From IMG/VR virus record IMGVR_UViG_3300027908_000253, positions 1-20,803 of that record: DNA of 20,803 nt. One strand, written 5' to 3'. Position 1 is the stretch's first letter. Each line of letters opens with the position of its first letter. A program made the position numbers and the translations under genes. This DNA comes from a virus. Shown one piece after another: positions 13,039-20,647 of this stretch. The notes beneath the pieces are model-generated. The model was not told the origin of the DNA. It was given only the letters and a program-made list of their open reading frames with translations, and searched no databases.

Positions 13039-13214
13039 TAACAACCAAAAATCCAAGCTTGGAAAAGAAAAAGACTGATTATCTAGCTGCACTGCTAGAG
13101 GACTATGCTGATGGCTTAGAAGGTCATTGGATCGTATTTGAGAGTGATTACCCGGTGTTTGCAGAGGATTTACGAAACGCGGCTAAGACGATTCGCGCGC
13201 TTTCGCGTCGTTAA
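13035..13214 (+). CDS. Small hypothetical protein, 59 aa
   Basis: Not recognised. ATG 13035 overlaps the TPR glycosyltransferase stop (ATGA). The product is a charged helical protein (SLEKKKTDYLAALLEDYADG, then DLRNAAKTIRALSRR). AT-richer than its large neighbours, like the other small genes set between sugar genes. Confidence 0.6.
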   Translation: MITTKNPSLEKKKTDYLAALLEDYADGLEGHWIVFESDYPVFAEDLRNAAKTIRALSRR

Positions 13215-13218
13215 ACAA

Positions 13219-14031
13219 ATGACTCAAAGCATAATCAACATCGACTTGACTGCGGCGGATCGCACTGTCTCGTTCCAGCTCTCGATCGATTCCGATTGCC
13301 TGTCGGACCGCGAACTGATGAACGCGATCAAGTTGGGCGGCAGCGTTGAACCTGAGGTCTGTCACCTGATGATGCGCGTCATGCGTCCTGGCGATTACGC
13401 GATCGACGGCGGCGCCAATATCGGGTTCTTTACGGTGCTGTTGTCGAAGCTTGTCGGCAAGGATGGCTGTGTTCTGTCGGTAGAGCCAGGGCAAAACAAT
13501 TTGTATAAGCTTGAAGAAAATATCCGACTCAATAAATTGTCTAACGTCGAGGTTGTTGATCAACCGTTGTGGGATAAGTATGAGATGGTCAAGCTGTACC
13601 TGTGCGAGGATGGCGGCAAGAATTCGCTGGCAGCGCATGAAGGTACGCGAGGGTCGTCTGATATTACTACTGTCGTGCTTGACGATTATTTAGATTTGCG
13701 CCGAAGATTACGTTTGTTGAAATTAGACATTGAAGGTGCCGAAGAAAAAGCGTTGCGAGGCGCGTTGAGTTTTTTGAATGAAACGCATCATTGCCCTTAC
13801 ATTGTTGCGGAATTGAACATTGAGGCGCTTCCTAAGTTTAATAGTTCGCCTGCCAGTATCTGTGATTTTATGCGCGAACGCGGTTATAACCTGTTCCTCT
13901 TGCATCCGAACGGCGCGCTTCCGACCTATGTTCCGCGCAGAACGAAGGTGCAGCCGACGAGGTTGAACTGGAATGTGTTGTTCTCGACGTTCGAGGCGGT
14001 GGGCGCGGCTTGGCCGGAGATCGTGATATGA
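13219..14031 (+). CDS. FkbM-family SAM-dependent methyltransferase
   Basis: Predicted O-methyltransferase acting on a sugar or other hydroxyl. The SAM-binding motif YAIDGGANIGFFTVLLSKLV lies at about 60-79, followed by VLSVEPGQNN (about 85-94) and LLKLDIEGAEEKALRG (about 166-181), which is the FkbM signature region. The C-terminal part (IVAELNIEALPKF, GYNLFLLHPNG) also fits. FkbM enzymes commonly decorate glycans, so it fits as the last step of the cassette. ATG 13219 is 4 bases after the previous stop. Bases 13640-13850 are AT-richer than the rest. The stop overlaps the next ATG (14028). Confidence 0.85.
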   Translation: MTQSIINIDLTAADRTVSFQLSIDSDCLSDRELMNAIKLGGSVEPEVCHLMMRVMRPGDYAIDGGANIGFFTVLLSKLVGKDGCVLSVEPGQNNLYKLEENIRLNKLSNVEVVDQPLWDKYEMVKLYLCEDGGKNSLAAHEGTRGSSDITTVVLDDYLDLRRRLRLLKLDIEGAEEKALRGALSFLNETHHCPYIVAELNIEALPKFNSSPASICDFMRERGYNLFLLHPNGALPTYVPRRTKVQPTRLNWNVLFSTFEAVGAAWPEIVI

Positions 14032-14435
14032 CAATCACCGACGACGAATATTCGGTCCTGCTGATCGCGGATCAAGGCGAGTACATGCTGGCGATCGGTC
14101 ACTGGGAAAAGTCGATCAAAGCTTTGGCGGCTCGCGGACTGCTGAATATGGGCATATTTAATGGAGGTCCGCAGTATACTATTAGCAATGCTGGCCGACA
14201 GGCGCTTAAGGAACGCGAGCAGGCAGAAGACAAGCAGTGGGGCGCGTTGATCAAAGCCGGTTCCAAGCTTGGCGACGCCCAGAAAACGGCGAGAGATCAC
14301 ATCGAATCAGCGGCGCAATCCATCGCGGCTGCGGCCAAGGCTGGTTCCGTTCTTGGCGATACGCCGGAAACTGCGGCTCGCAAATGGATGCCTGCAATCC
14401 TGGAACGTGCTTTGGACATCATCAACAATGGCTGA
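14028..14435 (+). CDS. Hypothetical protein with winged-helix-like N-terminus
   Basis: 135 residues. The first 60 (DDEYSVLLIADQGEYMLAIG, then SIKALAARGLLN, YTISNAGRQALKERE) have the pattern of a small winged helix: helices, a basic turn and a beta wing with YTIS. The remainder is alanine-rich and probably a long helix or coiled coil. It lies just before the packaging genes, where a DNA-binding protein such as a small terminase would be plausible; no decisive small-terminase motif is seen. Coupled to the FkbM gene by ATGA. Confidence 0.6.
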   Translation: MTITDDEYSVLLIADQGEYMLAIGHWEKSIKALAARGLLNMGIFNGGPQYTISNAGRQALKEREQAEDKQWGALIKAGSKLGDAQKTARDHIESAAQSIAAAAKAGSVLGDTPETAARKWMPAILERALDIINNG

Positions 14436-14622
14436 AAGACCTGACTTGAACGAATTGGTGCGTAAAGCGCAAGAGCGTTTCAACGCTTTGAGCCCTCGTC
14501 AGAAGCGTGAGCATCGTGCAGCTCAGCGCAAGTCTTGGGTAGTCGGCGAGATGATGTTGGAGTATTCCGAGATGACTCGGGAATACGCTGAACGGTTGTT
14601 TGATGAGACTGTTAATGGATGA
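14428..14622 (+). CDS. Small basic hypothetical protein, 64 aa
   Basis: Not recognised. ATG 14428 overlaps the preceding stop, in another frame. Highly charged, helical product (ERPDLNELVRKAQERF, LSPRQKREHRAAQRKSW, MLEYSEMTREYAERLF). Its stop overlaps the start of the next gene by 8 bases. The frame is open further upstream but has no good start signal there. Confidence 0.6.
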   Translation: MAERPDLNELVRKAQERFNALSPRQKREHRAAQRKSWVVGEMMLEYSEMTREYAERLFDETVNG

Positions 14623-14959
14623 GGACGCGCAGTTCTTCACGCAGCATCCCGATCGCTACGCGCATATCCGCGAGCCGCGGCGCGTGCTGGTCAAGACGCC
14701 GCAACGGGGTGTGTTTTACGCGCCCGAATCCGAAGGCGAGTTCTGGAGCCTTGGACCGCATGACAAGAGCCGGCGCCGCATCCTGCTCTGGCGCGTGCCG
14801 GAGAGCCATCCAGCCTATGATCCGAAGGGTATCAAAATTCTGAAAGTGCCCTTCCTTTTATTCAGTGACGAAAATGTGGAAGACACTGACGCAGTGCTGC
14901 TTCCGATCATCCATCAGATTATGGTCGAGCAGGCGAAGAAGCAGAGAGTCAAGATTTGA
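14615..14959 (+). CDS. Conserved phage protein near terminase, 114 aa
   Basis: Begins MDEDAQFFTQHPDRYAHIRE and continues with PRRVLVKTPQRGVFYAPESE and an ILLWRVPESHPAYDP segment. I associate this pattern with small conserved proteins just upstream of phage terminase genes; function unknown. ATG 14615 is chosen over 14600 because it keeps the N-terminal pattern and a short overlap. The stop overlaps the TTG of the next gene (TTGA, 14956). Confidence 0.6.
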   Translation: MDEDAQFFTQHPDRYAHIREPRRVLVKTPQRGVFYAPESEGEFWSLGPHDKSRRRILLWRVPESHPAYDPKGIKILKVPFLLFSDENVEDTDAVLLPIIHQIMVEQAKKQRVKI

Positions 14960-15171
14960 GCTGGTCCCGCTCCGTCTACAGTTCCAACGTCTCCGAAGTT
15001 GGCTACGATGATGAGACGCAGGAACTCTTGATTACCTGGCTGAAAAGCGGCAAGGTGTCGGCCTACGCGGGTGTGCCGGAGGATGTTGCCGAAGCGTGCT
15101 CGCGGGCGCCAAGCGTTGGGCAGTTCGTGAATTCGGAAGTGAAGCCGTTTTATCAGCATAGGTATCGTTAG
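14956..15171 (+). CDS. KTSC-domain protein, 71 aa
   Basis: The protein matches the KTSC domain: SRSVYSSNVSEVGYDDETQE, then LLITWLKSGKVSAYAGVP, followed by the VGQFVNSEVKPFYQ end. The family name comes from a conserved Lys-Thr-Ser-Cys pattern in other members; here the corresponding residues differ in part. Found in phages and bacteria, sometimes fused to lysyl-tRNA synthetase; role unknown. TTG start at 14956, coupled to the preceding stop. Confidence 0.75.
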   Translation: MSWSRSVYSSNVSEVGYDDETQELLITWLKSGKVSAYAGVPEDVAEACSRAPSVGQFVNSEVKPFYQHRYR

Positions 15172-15175
15172 CGTC

Positions 15176-15328
15176 ATGTCTAGCAAAATAATCGGCACCT
15201 GCATCATGGTAGCTTTTGGCGCTGCAATGTGTGGGGCTCTTTTCCCACCAGGAGATGTGAAACGTCAATTATTTGTCGTTTGCTTCTGGTTTAGCATCGG
15301 ATTTGCTACAGCGGTGATTTGGCAATAA
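15176..15328 (+). CDS. Tiny two-helix membrane protein, 50 aa
   Basis: ATG 15176 lies 4 bases after the KTSC stop. Two hydrophobic stretches are visible: residues 5-21 (IIGTCIMVAFGAAMCGA) and 31-48 (LFVVCFWFSIGFATAVIW), joined by a short polar loop. The position just before the packaging genes and the two-helix form fit a small holin-like or accessory protein, but many phage membrane peptides look like this. No Shine-Dalgarno is clear. Confidence 0.55.
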   Translation: MSSKIIGTCIMVAFGAAMCGALFPPGDVKRQLFVVCFWFSIGFATAVIWQ

Positions 15329-15343
15329 CGTATTGTTAATCAA

Positions 15344-15616
15344 ATGACTGGCGATTCTCAAATACCTTCCAACTCCGATTTTTTTCGCAAGATGGCAGAT
15401 CGGATCGAGCGCAACAAGGACGACGGCTTCGGCGGTGCCTGCGTCATCGTCCCCCCGCACGGCGGCGGCAACCCGATCGAGCTTCTGATCGTGGTGCCCC
15501 ATGGCGGCGTGATGGATCTGGCCCAGTTCTTTGCTACCATAAGCTCGCGTATCCAGACGACGGTCGAGGAAACCGCGGCACAGTCGGCTATTGCGCAGGG
15601 GTTCGGCAGGCGCTAG
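15344..15616 (+). CDS. Conserved phage protein preceding terminase, 90 aa
   Basis: A pattern such as MADRIERNKDDGFGGACVIV, PPHGGGNPIELLIV and DLAQFFATISSRIQ occurs in phage proteins encoded directly before the terminase gene; function unknown, possibly linked to packaging. ATG 15344, then 12 bases between its stop and the terminase start. Confidence 0.6.
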   Translation: MTGDSQIPSNSDFFRKMADRIERNKDDGFGGACVIVPPHGGGNPIELLIVVPHGGVMDLAQFFATISSRIQTTVEETAAQSAIAQGFGRR

Positions 15617-15628
15617 TCTCCCTGCCCC

Positions 15629-17545
15629 ATGGCAGGATGGTCCCACGAGAAGCGCGAGAAGGCTGAGCGCGCTTTTTATCAGTTTCTCAAGCGTTCATTC
15701 GTGAATTCCAAGGATGCGGGGCGCATTTGCCTTGGCGATCATCTTTATGATGGCCAGATACGATTCATCACGACTGTTTTCGACGCGCTGGAACAAGACA
15801 TCCATAAAATTTACATTCTAAAATCCCGCCAATTGGGCCTCTCCACGATTGCTCGTGCGCTGTCCATTTTCTGGCTTGGCATTCACGAAGGTATGAAAGG
15901 TGCCCTGGTGTTCGACACCGCGCCGCACAAAGAGTCGGCGCGTAAAGAACTCGTCACGATGATCACCAATTTACCCGCTAGTCTGAAATTTCCTAAAGTA
16001 AAAGGCACTGGATCAGGTAACCGCGATAGCATGGAATTGGTAAACGATTCGTCGATGATTTTTATGTCGGCGGGCGTTAAGAAATCTAAGTCTAGTGGCA
16101 CGCTTGGTCGATCTGAAGGTCTGACTATGGCGCATCTTTCTGAACTTTGTTCTTATGACAACGAGGAGGGGTTGAAGTCGTTTGAGCAGTCTCTGTCGGA
16201 ACTGCATCCAAACAGACTTTACATTTACGAATCTACGGCAAGAGGTTTTAACCAGTGGTACGTTCTATATAGGCGCGCTCGCAAGGACGAAGCGCATTGC
16301 AAGTGCCTGTTTCTTGGCTGGTGGTCCAAACCTTCGCAGAAAATAGATCGCGACGATCCCGATTTTCAGACTTACGGGCTGCTACCCCCAACCGATAAGG
16401 AGCGGGAAAAGATTCAAGCGGTCAAGACCGAGTACCAACACGAGATCACTCCCGAGCAGTTGGCGTGGGTACGCCGTAAGTTCGATCCCAATTATGCAGA
16501 GGACGAGGATGACGATTCGGAAGGTGAGGATGATTCGATCATGCTTGCCGAGCAGGCTTGGACCGAGGAGGAAGCTTTCCAGCAGAGCGGCGCGATCTTC
16601 TTCGGCTCCAAGCAACTCACCGACCAGAGCAACAATTATGTTCGCCAGAAGGCCAAGACTTACATGTACCTGGCTGGCGAGAACTTTGTGGACATGCGGG
16701 TTTATCCTGCTCAGAATATGCGCTCAGTGGAGCTTAAAGTTTGGGATGAACCGGAGATTGGCGCCCAGTATGTTATGGGTATCGACCCGGCATTTGGCGA
16801 GAATGAGAACAATGATCGGTCTTCGATCCACATATCCCGATGCTATGCTGACGGGCTGGATCAAGTTGCTGAGTATGCTTGGCCGCTGATCACGACCCGC
16901 CAGTTTGCATGGGTCATTGCCAGTCTTCTAGGGTGGTACGGCAGCAACGGCGCTGAGATCAGTTACATCCTGGAGATCAACGGCCCTGGCTCGGCGGTGT
17001 TCAACGAGCTGCGCTCGCTTAAATTTCAGATCGAGAACGATAAAACGCAGCGCAAGGATTTGGAGGATCGCGGGCTATTGAACGTTTTCAGGAATGTTAA
17101 GACCTACATCTATACGCGGGTCGACGCGATGGGCGTTGGATCGAATTTTCACTGGGAAACGAACGGCAAGCGCAAGGTTATGATCATGGAGCGCCTACGC
17201 GACTTTGTGTCGACCGGCAAGATGCGGATCAGGTCGGCGTCTTTGATCGAGGAAATGAAGACGATCGCCCGTGAGGGAGATTCGATCAGCGCACCCCAGG
17301 GCATGCGCGACGATCGGGTGCTGGCCGCGGCCTTCGCCGCTTATTACTGGGACACCAAGATCAAGAACACCATGATTTCCCGCCGTCAAACGCGGGAAGC
17401 TGAGGTTGCCAAGAAGCGGGCATCGCTGGTCGACCAGGTGGCCTTGTTCAATCGCAACCATCTTGATATGTTCTTTGCGCAGAAGCGCGCGGTACGGGCA
17501 GTTCAGCAGCGTGCCCAGATACGGAATGCTTGGAGATACCGATGA
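15629..17545 (+). CDS. Terminase large subunit
   Basis: ATP-driven motor and nuclease that packages phage DNA through the portal. The ATPase domain shows a variant Walker A, KSRQLGLST (residues 65-73), Walker B-like TMAHLSE (166-172) and the coupling-like YESTARG (200-206). The nuclease domain begins at YVMGIDPAFGENENNDRSSI (about 381-400), with the metal-binding aspartate in GIDPAFG; DDRVLAAAFAAYYWD lies near 573-587. The length of 638 residues is at the upper end. A very acidic insert EDEDDDSEGEDD (about 291-302) sits between the domains. No strong Shine-Dalgarno. Bases about 15780-16290 are AT-richer than the rest of the gene. Confidence 0.95.
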   Translation: MAGWSHEKREKAERAFYQFLKRSFVNSKDAGRICLGDHLYDGQIRFITTVFDALEQDIHKIYILKSRQLGLSTIARALSIFWLGIHEGMKGALVFDTAPHKESARKELVTMITNLPASLKFPKVKGTGSGNRDSMELVNDSSMIFMSAGVKKSKSSGTLGRSEGLTMAHLSELCSYDNEEGLKSFEQSLSELHPNRLYIYESTARGFNQWYVLYRRARKDEAHCKCLFLGWWSKPSQKIDRDDPDFQTYGLLPPTDKEREKIQAVKTEYQHEITPEQLAWVRRKFDPNYAEDEDDDSEGEDDSIMLAEQAWTEEEAFQQSGAIFFGSKQLTDQSNNYVRQKAKTYMYLAGENFVDMRVYPAQNMRSVELKVWDEPEIGAQYVMGIDPAFGENENNDRSSIHISRCYADGLDQVAEYAWPLITTRQFAWVIASLLGWYGSNGAEISYILEINGPGSAVFNELRSLKFQIENDKTQRKDLEDRGLLNVFRNVKTYIYTRVDAMGVGSNFHWETNGKRKVMIMERLRDFVSTGKMRIRSASLIEEMKTIAREGDSISAPQGMRDDRVLAAAFAAYYWDTKIKNTMISRRQTREAEVAKKRASLVDQVALFNRNHLDMFFAQKRAVRAVQQRAQIRNAWRYR

Positions 17546-18051
17546 AATTGCGGTGCACGCATTGTCGCAAGGCGTTCTCGTGGGATCCTCAATTGCCGTG
17601 GCCTGACAACTGCCCATTTCTTGATTGCCAGGAAGACATCAGCATGCCGGATCGCGGCGAGGGCGTGGTGATGCCGTTCATCCGCAGCGCCAAGACTTCA
17701 AACAATGACAAGCTCTATCGGGACATGGAGCGTGGGTCGGAATTTCGCGCCGAGAAGGCGGCCGAGCTTACGGGGGCGTCGGTCGCGGATATGTCGTCGC
17801 TGAAGATTACCGACATGAATGACCAGATGCGGGCGGGTGACATGGCGGCCAAGGCGGAAGCTGACGCGGCAATGGCGCGTCTCAAGGCAACAACCAAGGC
17901 GCCGATCGGCTTCGCCGAGAATGGCGCGGAATTCAGTGCCGGCATTTCGTCTGGCGCCATCTCGGTTAACGGTCAGATCATGACGGGCATCGAGCCCAAT
18001 GCCGGTGCTCGGGCGGCCCAGCGCGTCGCTCGCAAGATGCAGGGGTGGTAA
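17542..18051 (+). CDS. Zinc-ribbon phage protein between terminase and portal
   Basis: 169 residues. The N-terminus MKLRCTHCRKAFSW...NCPFLDC is a CxxC...CxxxxC zinc-ribbon-like module; the rest is alanine/methionine-rich and probably helical, ending in a basic segment (GARAAQRVARKMQGW). I have seen such proteins between terminase and portal genes in proteobacterial phages; the role is not known to me. ATG 17542 overlaps the terminase stop (ATGA); portal GTG 18052 follows directly after its stop. Confidence 0.7.
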   Translation: MKLRCTHCRKAFSWDPQLPWPDNCPFLDCQEDISMPDRGEGVVMPFIRSAKTSNNDKLYRDMERGSEFRAEKAAELTGASVADMSSLKITDMNDQMRAGDMAAKAEADAAMARLKATTKAPIGFAENGAEFSAGISSGAISVNGQIMTGIEPNAGARAAQRVARKMQGW

Positions 18052-19773
18052 GTGCTTACGGTTCCCACCGACAAGCGCGAACTCCTAGCTTTTGCCAATG
18101 AACATATCGAGATGTGTCGCATCAGCGTCGGGATGCGGGCTTCGTATTGCCGGTTGATGAACGCCATTGCGGAGACCGGACGTTACGACGGCACCAAGTC
18201 CCTGATCAATATGCTGACGACGCATCTCAACCGCACGTCATCGCACCTGTTCAGCCCGGTCGAACTCAGGTTCGCGTTGGATTTCGAGCGCGGTTATCCC
18301 AAGAATTATCTGCAACGCGCCGCGGTTGTCGCTAAGATTTTGACTCGTTCGTGGGAGCGCAGCAACACCGATAATGCATTTGGTCTTGGCGTGTTTCAGG
18401 CGTTGAAATATGGCGCTTGTCTGCTGAAGCAATGGGTGCAGACGGAAGGGCCGAGTCAGGTTCCTGTTTATTACAAGAAATTGGTGATGCCGTGGCAGTT
18501 CGGCGTCTACAACGAAGCGGAGAACGAGATTGACCGCCAGCCTGCGATGGTCGAGACGACGACAATGACCTTGCCGGAAGTGTGGCGGCGCATTTATCAT
18601 TTGCCCGAGGCAAAAAAACTGTTTGATCGTATCCGCGGGCACGCCATGCGAGGCCAGGCGATGTCCGATCCGCAGTCCTATTTCCATCAAGTGCTGTCGA
18701 CATCCCAATTGCAAACCGGAGTTCAGGGTGCGACTCGCCCGTTGCCTGGCGGCATCGTGCAGCTCAACAACGATCCGAACTATGCGATCATGGGGCCACA
18801 GGTTGGCGCTGATGTCGTCAACGTGCATGAGCTTTGGGTGCAGGATGATGAGGACTACACTACGATCATCATGGTGGAGCCGGATATCATCATTGCACCG
18901 TTTGGCAAGAAGATGAATCTGACCGGCGTTGACGGCTTGCAGCCATACACGCTGATCCAGCCGAATGAAGTTTCTAATTGGTTCTGGGGCAGGTCGGAAC
19001 TGGTTGATCTCATCGAACCGCAGGCGCTGCTGTCGACGTGGTGCGATGATGCGAAGCGGCTGTTCGGTTTGCAGGTCGATAAGATATTGGCGTTCGTGGG
19101 CGAGAACGGTATTGACGACGAGAAGTACGGGCAGTTCCGCGGCGCCGGCTATATGAATTTATCGCCGGGGTCCGATGTGAAGGATTTAACCCCGAAGATA
19201 CCTCCTGAAATGATGCCGATGATCAAGTTCGTCATCGAGCAGATCAATTGGCTGTCGGGCTTTCCGAATATCATGCAAGGCCAGGGTGAGCCTGGTGTGC
19301 GCGCGGGGTCACATGCCGATACGCTGATGAAAACGGCGTCGCCCTATCTTCGCGACCGCGCGCTTCTGGTGGAACGCCAGTGCGCCACGGCGGCCGACAA
19401 GACGCTTTCGCTGAAAGAGGCCAAGGATGGTTCTAAATATTGGACCGATGGCACGTCGATAGAGACGATGGAGAAGACTGGATTCATCCTCGGCGATTTG
19501 CCGGAGGATTGGCGCGTCACTGTTGATTCGCATTCGTCGAGCCCGATCTTCTCCGACGAGAATACGCAATTGATCATGGCTGGGCACAAGCTTGGCGTGG
19601 TGACTAAGGAATACGTGCTAGACAACTTGCCGTTCCCGAACAAGGAGGAAGGCAAGGCGCAGATCAAGGAGCAGGAAGAAAAGAAAGCTGCTCAGATGCA
19701 GCAATTGCTTCAAGATCATCCCGAGCTTGGCGAGGTGTTGGCGAAGAAACAGTTGAGTGGTGGGAAGCGTTAG
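18052..19773 (+). CDS. Portal protein (P22-like)
   Basis: Forms the dodecameric gate through which DNA enters the capsid. The 573-residue protein has the long acidic/helical layout of P22-type portals: LLNAIAE-like and LTTHLNRTSSHLFSPVELRF segments near residues 40-75, WVQDDEDYTTIIMVEPDIII near 264-283, PNEVSNWFWGRSELVDLIEP near 302-321, and INWLSGFPNIMQGQGEPGVR with the following SHADTLMKTASPYLRDR near 395-440. The tail is Lys/Glu/Gln-rich. GTG start, directly after the preceding stop, with a G-rich Shine-Dalgarno. The stop is the start of a stem-loop that also covers the end of the leftward gene. Confidence 0.85.
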   Translation: MLTVPTDKRELLAFANEHIEMCRISVGMRASYCRLMNAIAETGRYDGTKSLINMLTTHLNRTSSHLFSPVELRFALDFERGYPKNYLQRAAVVAKILTRSWERSNTDNAFGLGVFQALKYGACLLKQWVQTEGPSQVPVYYKKLVMPWQFGVYNEAENEIDRQPAMVETTTMTLPEVWRRIYHLPEAKKLFDRIRGHAMRGQAMSDPQSYFHQVLSTSQLQTGVQGATRPLPGGIVQLNNDPNYAIMGPQVGADVVNVHELWVQDDEDYTTIIMVEPDIIIAPFGKKMNLTGVDGLQPYTLIQPNEVSNWFWGRSELVDLIEPQALLSTWCDDAKRLFGLQVDKILAFVGENGIDDEKYGQFRGAGYMNLSPGSDVKDLTPKIPPEMMPMIKFVIEQINWLSGFPNIMQGQGEPGVRAGSHADTLMKTASPYLRDRALLVERQCATAADKTLSLKEAKDGSKYWTDGTSIETMEKTGFILGDLPEDWRVTVDSHSSSPIFSDENTQLIMAGHKLGVVTKEYVLDNLPFPNKEEGKAQIKEQEEKKAAQMQQLLQDHPELGEVLAKKQLSGGKR

Positions 19774-19791
19774 CCCGTCGCAGGCGGGTTA
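19771..19791. terminator. Convergent stem-loop after portal
   Basis: TAGCCCGTC (19771-19779) and GGCGGGTTA (19783-19791) pair over 9 positions (two wobbles) around GCA. It contains the portal stop on one strand and the leftward gene's stop on the other. No T-run follows on either strand, so it may be a weak terminator or an RNA stabiliser. Confidence 0.5.
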
Positions 19792-20136
19792 GTTGCCACG
19801 CCCGTTGAATCCTGGAACTGGCGAAAGAATAGCAGGTCCACCGCGCATCGCGCCGCGTATGATTGGATCGCTCTCGGCCAATTTCTGGAATTCCGTCTGG
19901 GTACGTTGCTGGTGAAGTGCGCGTTCGATGTGGGCGCGCTTGGACAGATCGCAGTCTTCTACTGCCCAACAGGAAATATCTTTGGAAAAGAACACTCCAG
20001 TTTTTCCAAAGTCATCGGTGATTGTGAGTGAATCTGCCTTCGCATTAAAGTTACTACACGCTTTTTCGGCAGTTTCTTTGGTCTTGAAAACAAATTCCAA
20101 GGCGACGGGCGGGCAAGCGATTGTTATGATGTGCAT
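19789..20136 (-). CDS. Conserved phage protein, ~115 aa
   Basis: Leftward. MHIITIACPPVALEFVFKTK begins at ATG 20136, with AAGGA about 8 bases upstream on the minus strand; the longer frame to 20172 lacks support. DDFGKTGVFF, DCDLSKRAHIERALHQQRTQ and PAILSPVPGF follow. The DLSKxAHIERxLHQQRTQ pattern is one I associate with a conserved protein of phages with this gene layout; function unknown. It is the second gene of a leftward pair and overlaps the HTH gene by 13 bases. Confidence 0.7.
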   Translation of the reverse strand: MHIITIACPPVALEFVFKTKETAEKACSNFNAKADSLTITDDFGKTGVFFSKDISCWAVEDCDLSKRAHIERALHQQRTQTEFQKLAESDPIIRGAMRGGPAILSPVPGFNGRGN

Positions 20137-20405
20137 GTTGGTGGTTCCTTTCCATCGCGCTTGGCAGCCCAAGCTTTGAATTCGTCAATCGGGAATCGTA
20201 TGCAGTTGTTGCCGAAGCGTCGGTAGGGTGGCGGCTCTCCGATTATCCTGGCCGGACGTTTTTTAGAAGGCTTTACCCAACTGTAGACGGTCGTGAAGTG
20301 TACGCTGAGATAGCGCGCCGCGTCCTTTGCGGTCCAGTACGCTTTCTGGATTTCTTCCGGCGAACGGGTTTTCCGTTGCTGGTAGGTTTCAACCCATTTG
20401 CCCAT
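20124..20405 (-). CDS. Excisionase/MerR-like HTH protein
   Basis: Small DNA-binding protein. YWTAKDAARYLSVHFTTVYS followed by WVK is a helix-turn-helix of the excisionase/MerR-like (helix_turn_helix_17) type, and FGNNCIRFPIDEFKAWAAKR matches the wing that follows in that group. It may act as a directionality factor or local transcription regulator; a link to the serine recombinase is possible but 10 kb away. ATG 20405 (MGKWVETYQQ) is preferred; ATG 20429 adds MRVLSLCS. Neither has a clear Shine-Dalgarno. It is divergent from the micro-ORF/scaffold unit and first of two leftward genes. Confidence 0.75.
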   Translation of the reverse strand: MGKWVETYQQRKTRSPEEIQKAYWTAKDAARYLSVHFTTVYSWVKPSKKRPARIIGEPPPYRRFGNNCIRFPIDEFKAWAAKRDGKEPPTCTS

Positions 20406-20555
20406 GGAGCACAAACTTAGCACTCTCATGCACTAAAGGCAATACATAAATGCAGAGCCACTATTAGGCGGCTTTCTTCGCGTGCTTGATTATCCTCAAG
20501 CCGCTTCGAATGGTTCGGTGCGGTGTCTTAAACCCAACCACTCAGGAGAACAGCG
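20406..20555. other. Divergent intergenic region with alternative hairpins
   Basis: No gene is seen. GCGGCTT (20468-20474) can pair with AAGCCGC (20498-20504), while GCTTGA (20484-20489) can pair with TCAAGC (20496-20501). The two pairings share bases and exclude each other. Promoters for both directions probably lie here, but I see no clear consensus pair. Confidence 0.45.
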
Positions 20556-20603
20556 ATGTTCGTTCGCGAGAAGCGCAAGGGTCACCGCAAGGGTCGCCGG
20601 TAA
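20556..20603 (+). CDS. Micro-ORF, 15 aa, ends HRKGRR
   Basis: AGGAG (20544-20548) precedes ATG 20556 with good spacing. The product MFVREKRKGHRKGRR is extremely basic. The stop TAA shares its last A with the next micro-ORF's ATG. A Shine-Dalgarno and a matching C-terminus in the next frame support translation, but 15 residues is at the limit; it could instead be a leader peptide. Confidence 0.4.
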   Translation: MFVREKRKGHRKGRR

Positions 20604-20647
20604 TGACTCGGTTCAAATGGAAGATGCATCGTAAGGGCCGTCGCTGA
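20603..20647 (+). CDS. Micro-ORF, 14 aa, ends HRKGRR
   Basis: ATG 20603 overlaps the preceding stop by one base. The product MTRFKWKMHRKGRR ends with the same six residues as the micro-ORF before it, with different codons in part, as a duplicated or co-selected peptide would. It ends 8 bases before the scaffold-like gene. Confidence 0.4.
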   Translation: MTRFKWKMHRKGRR

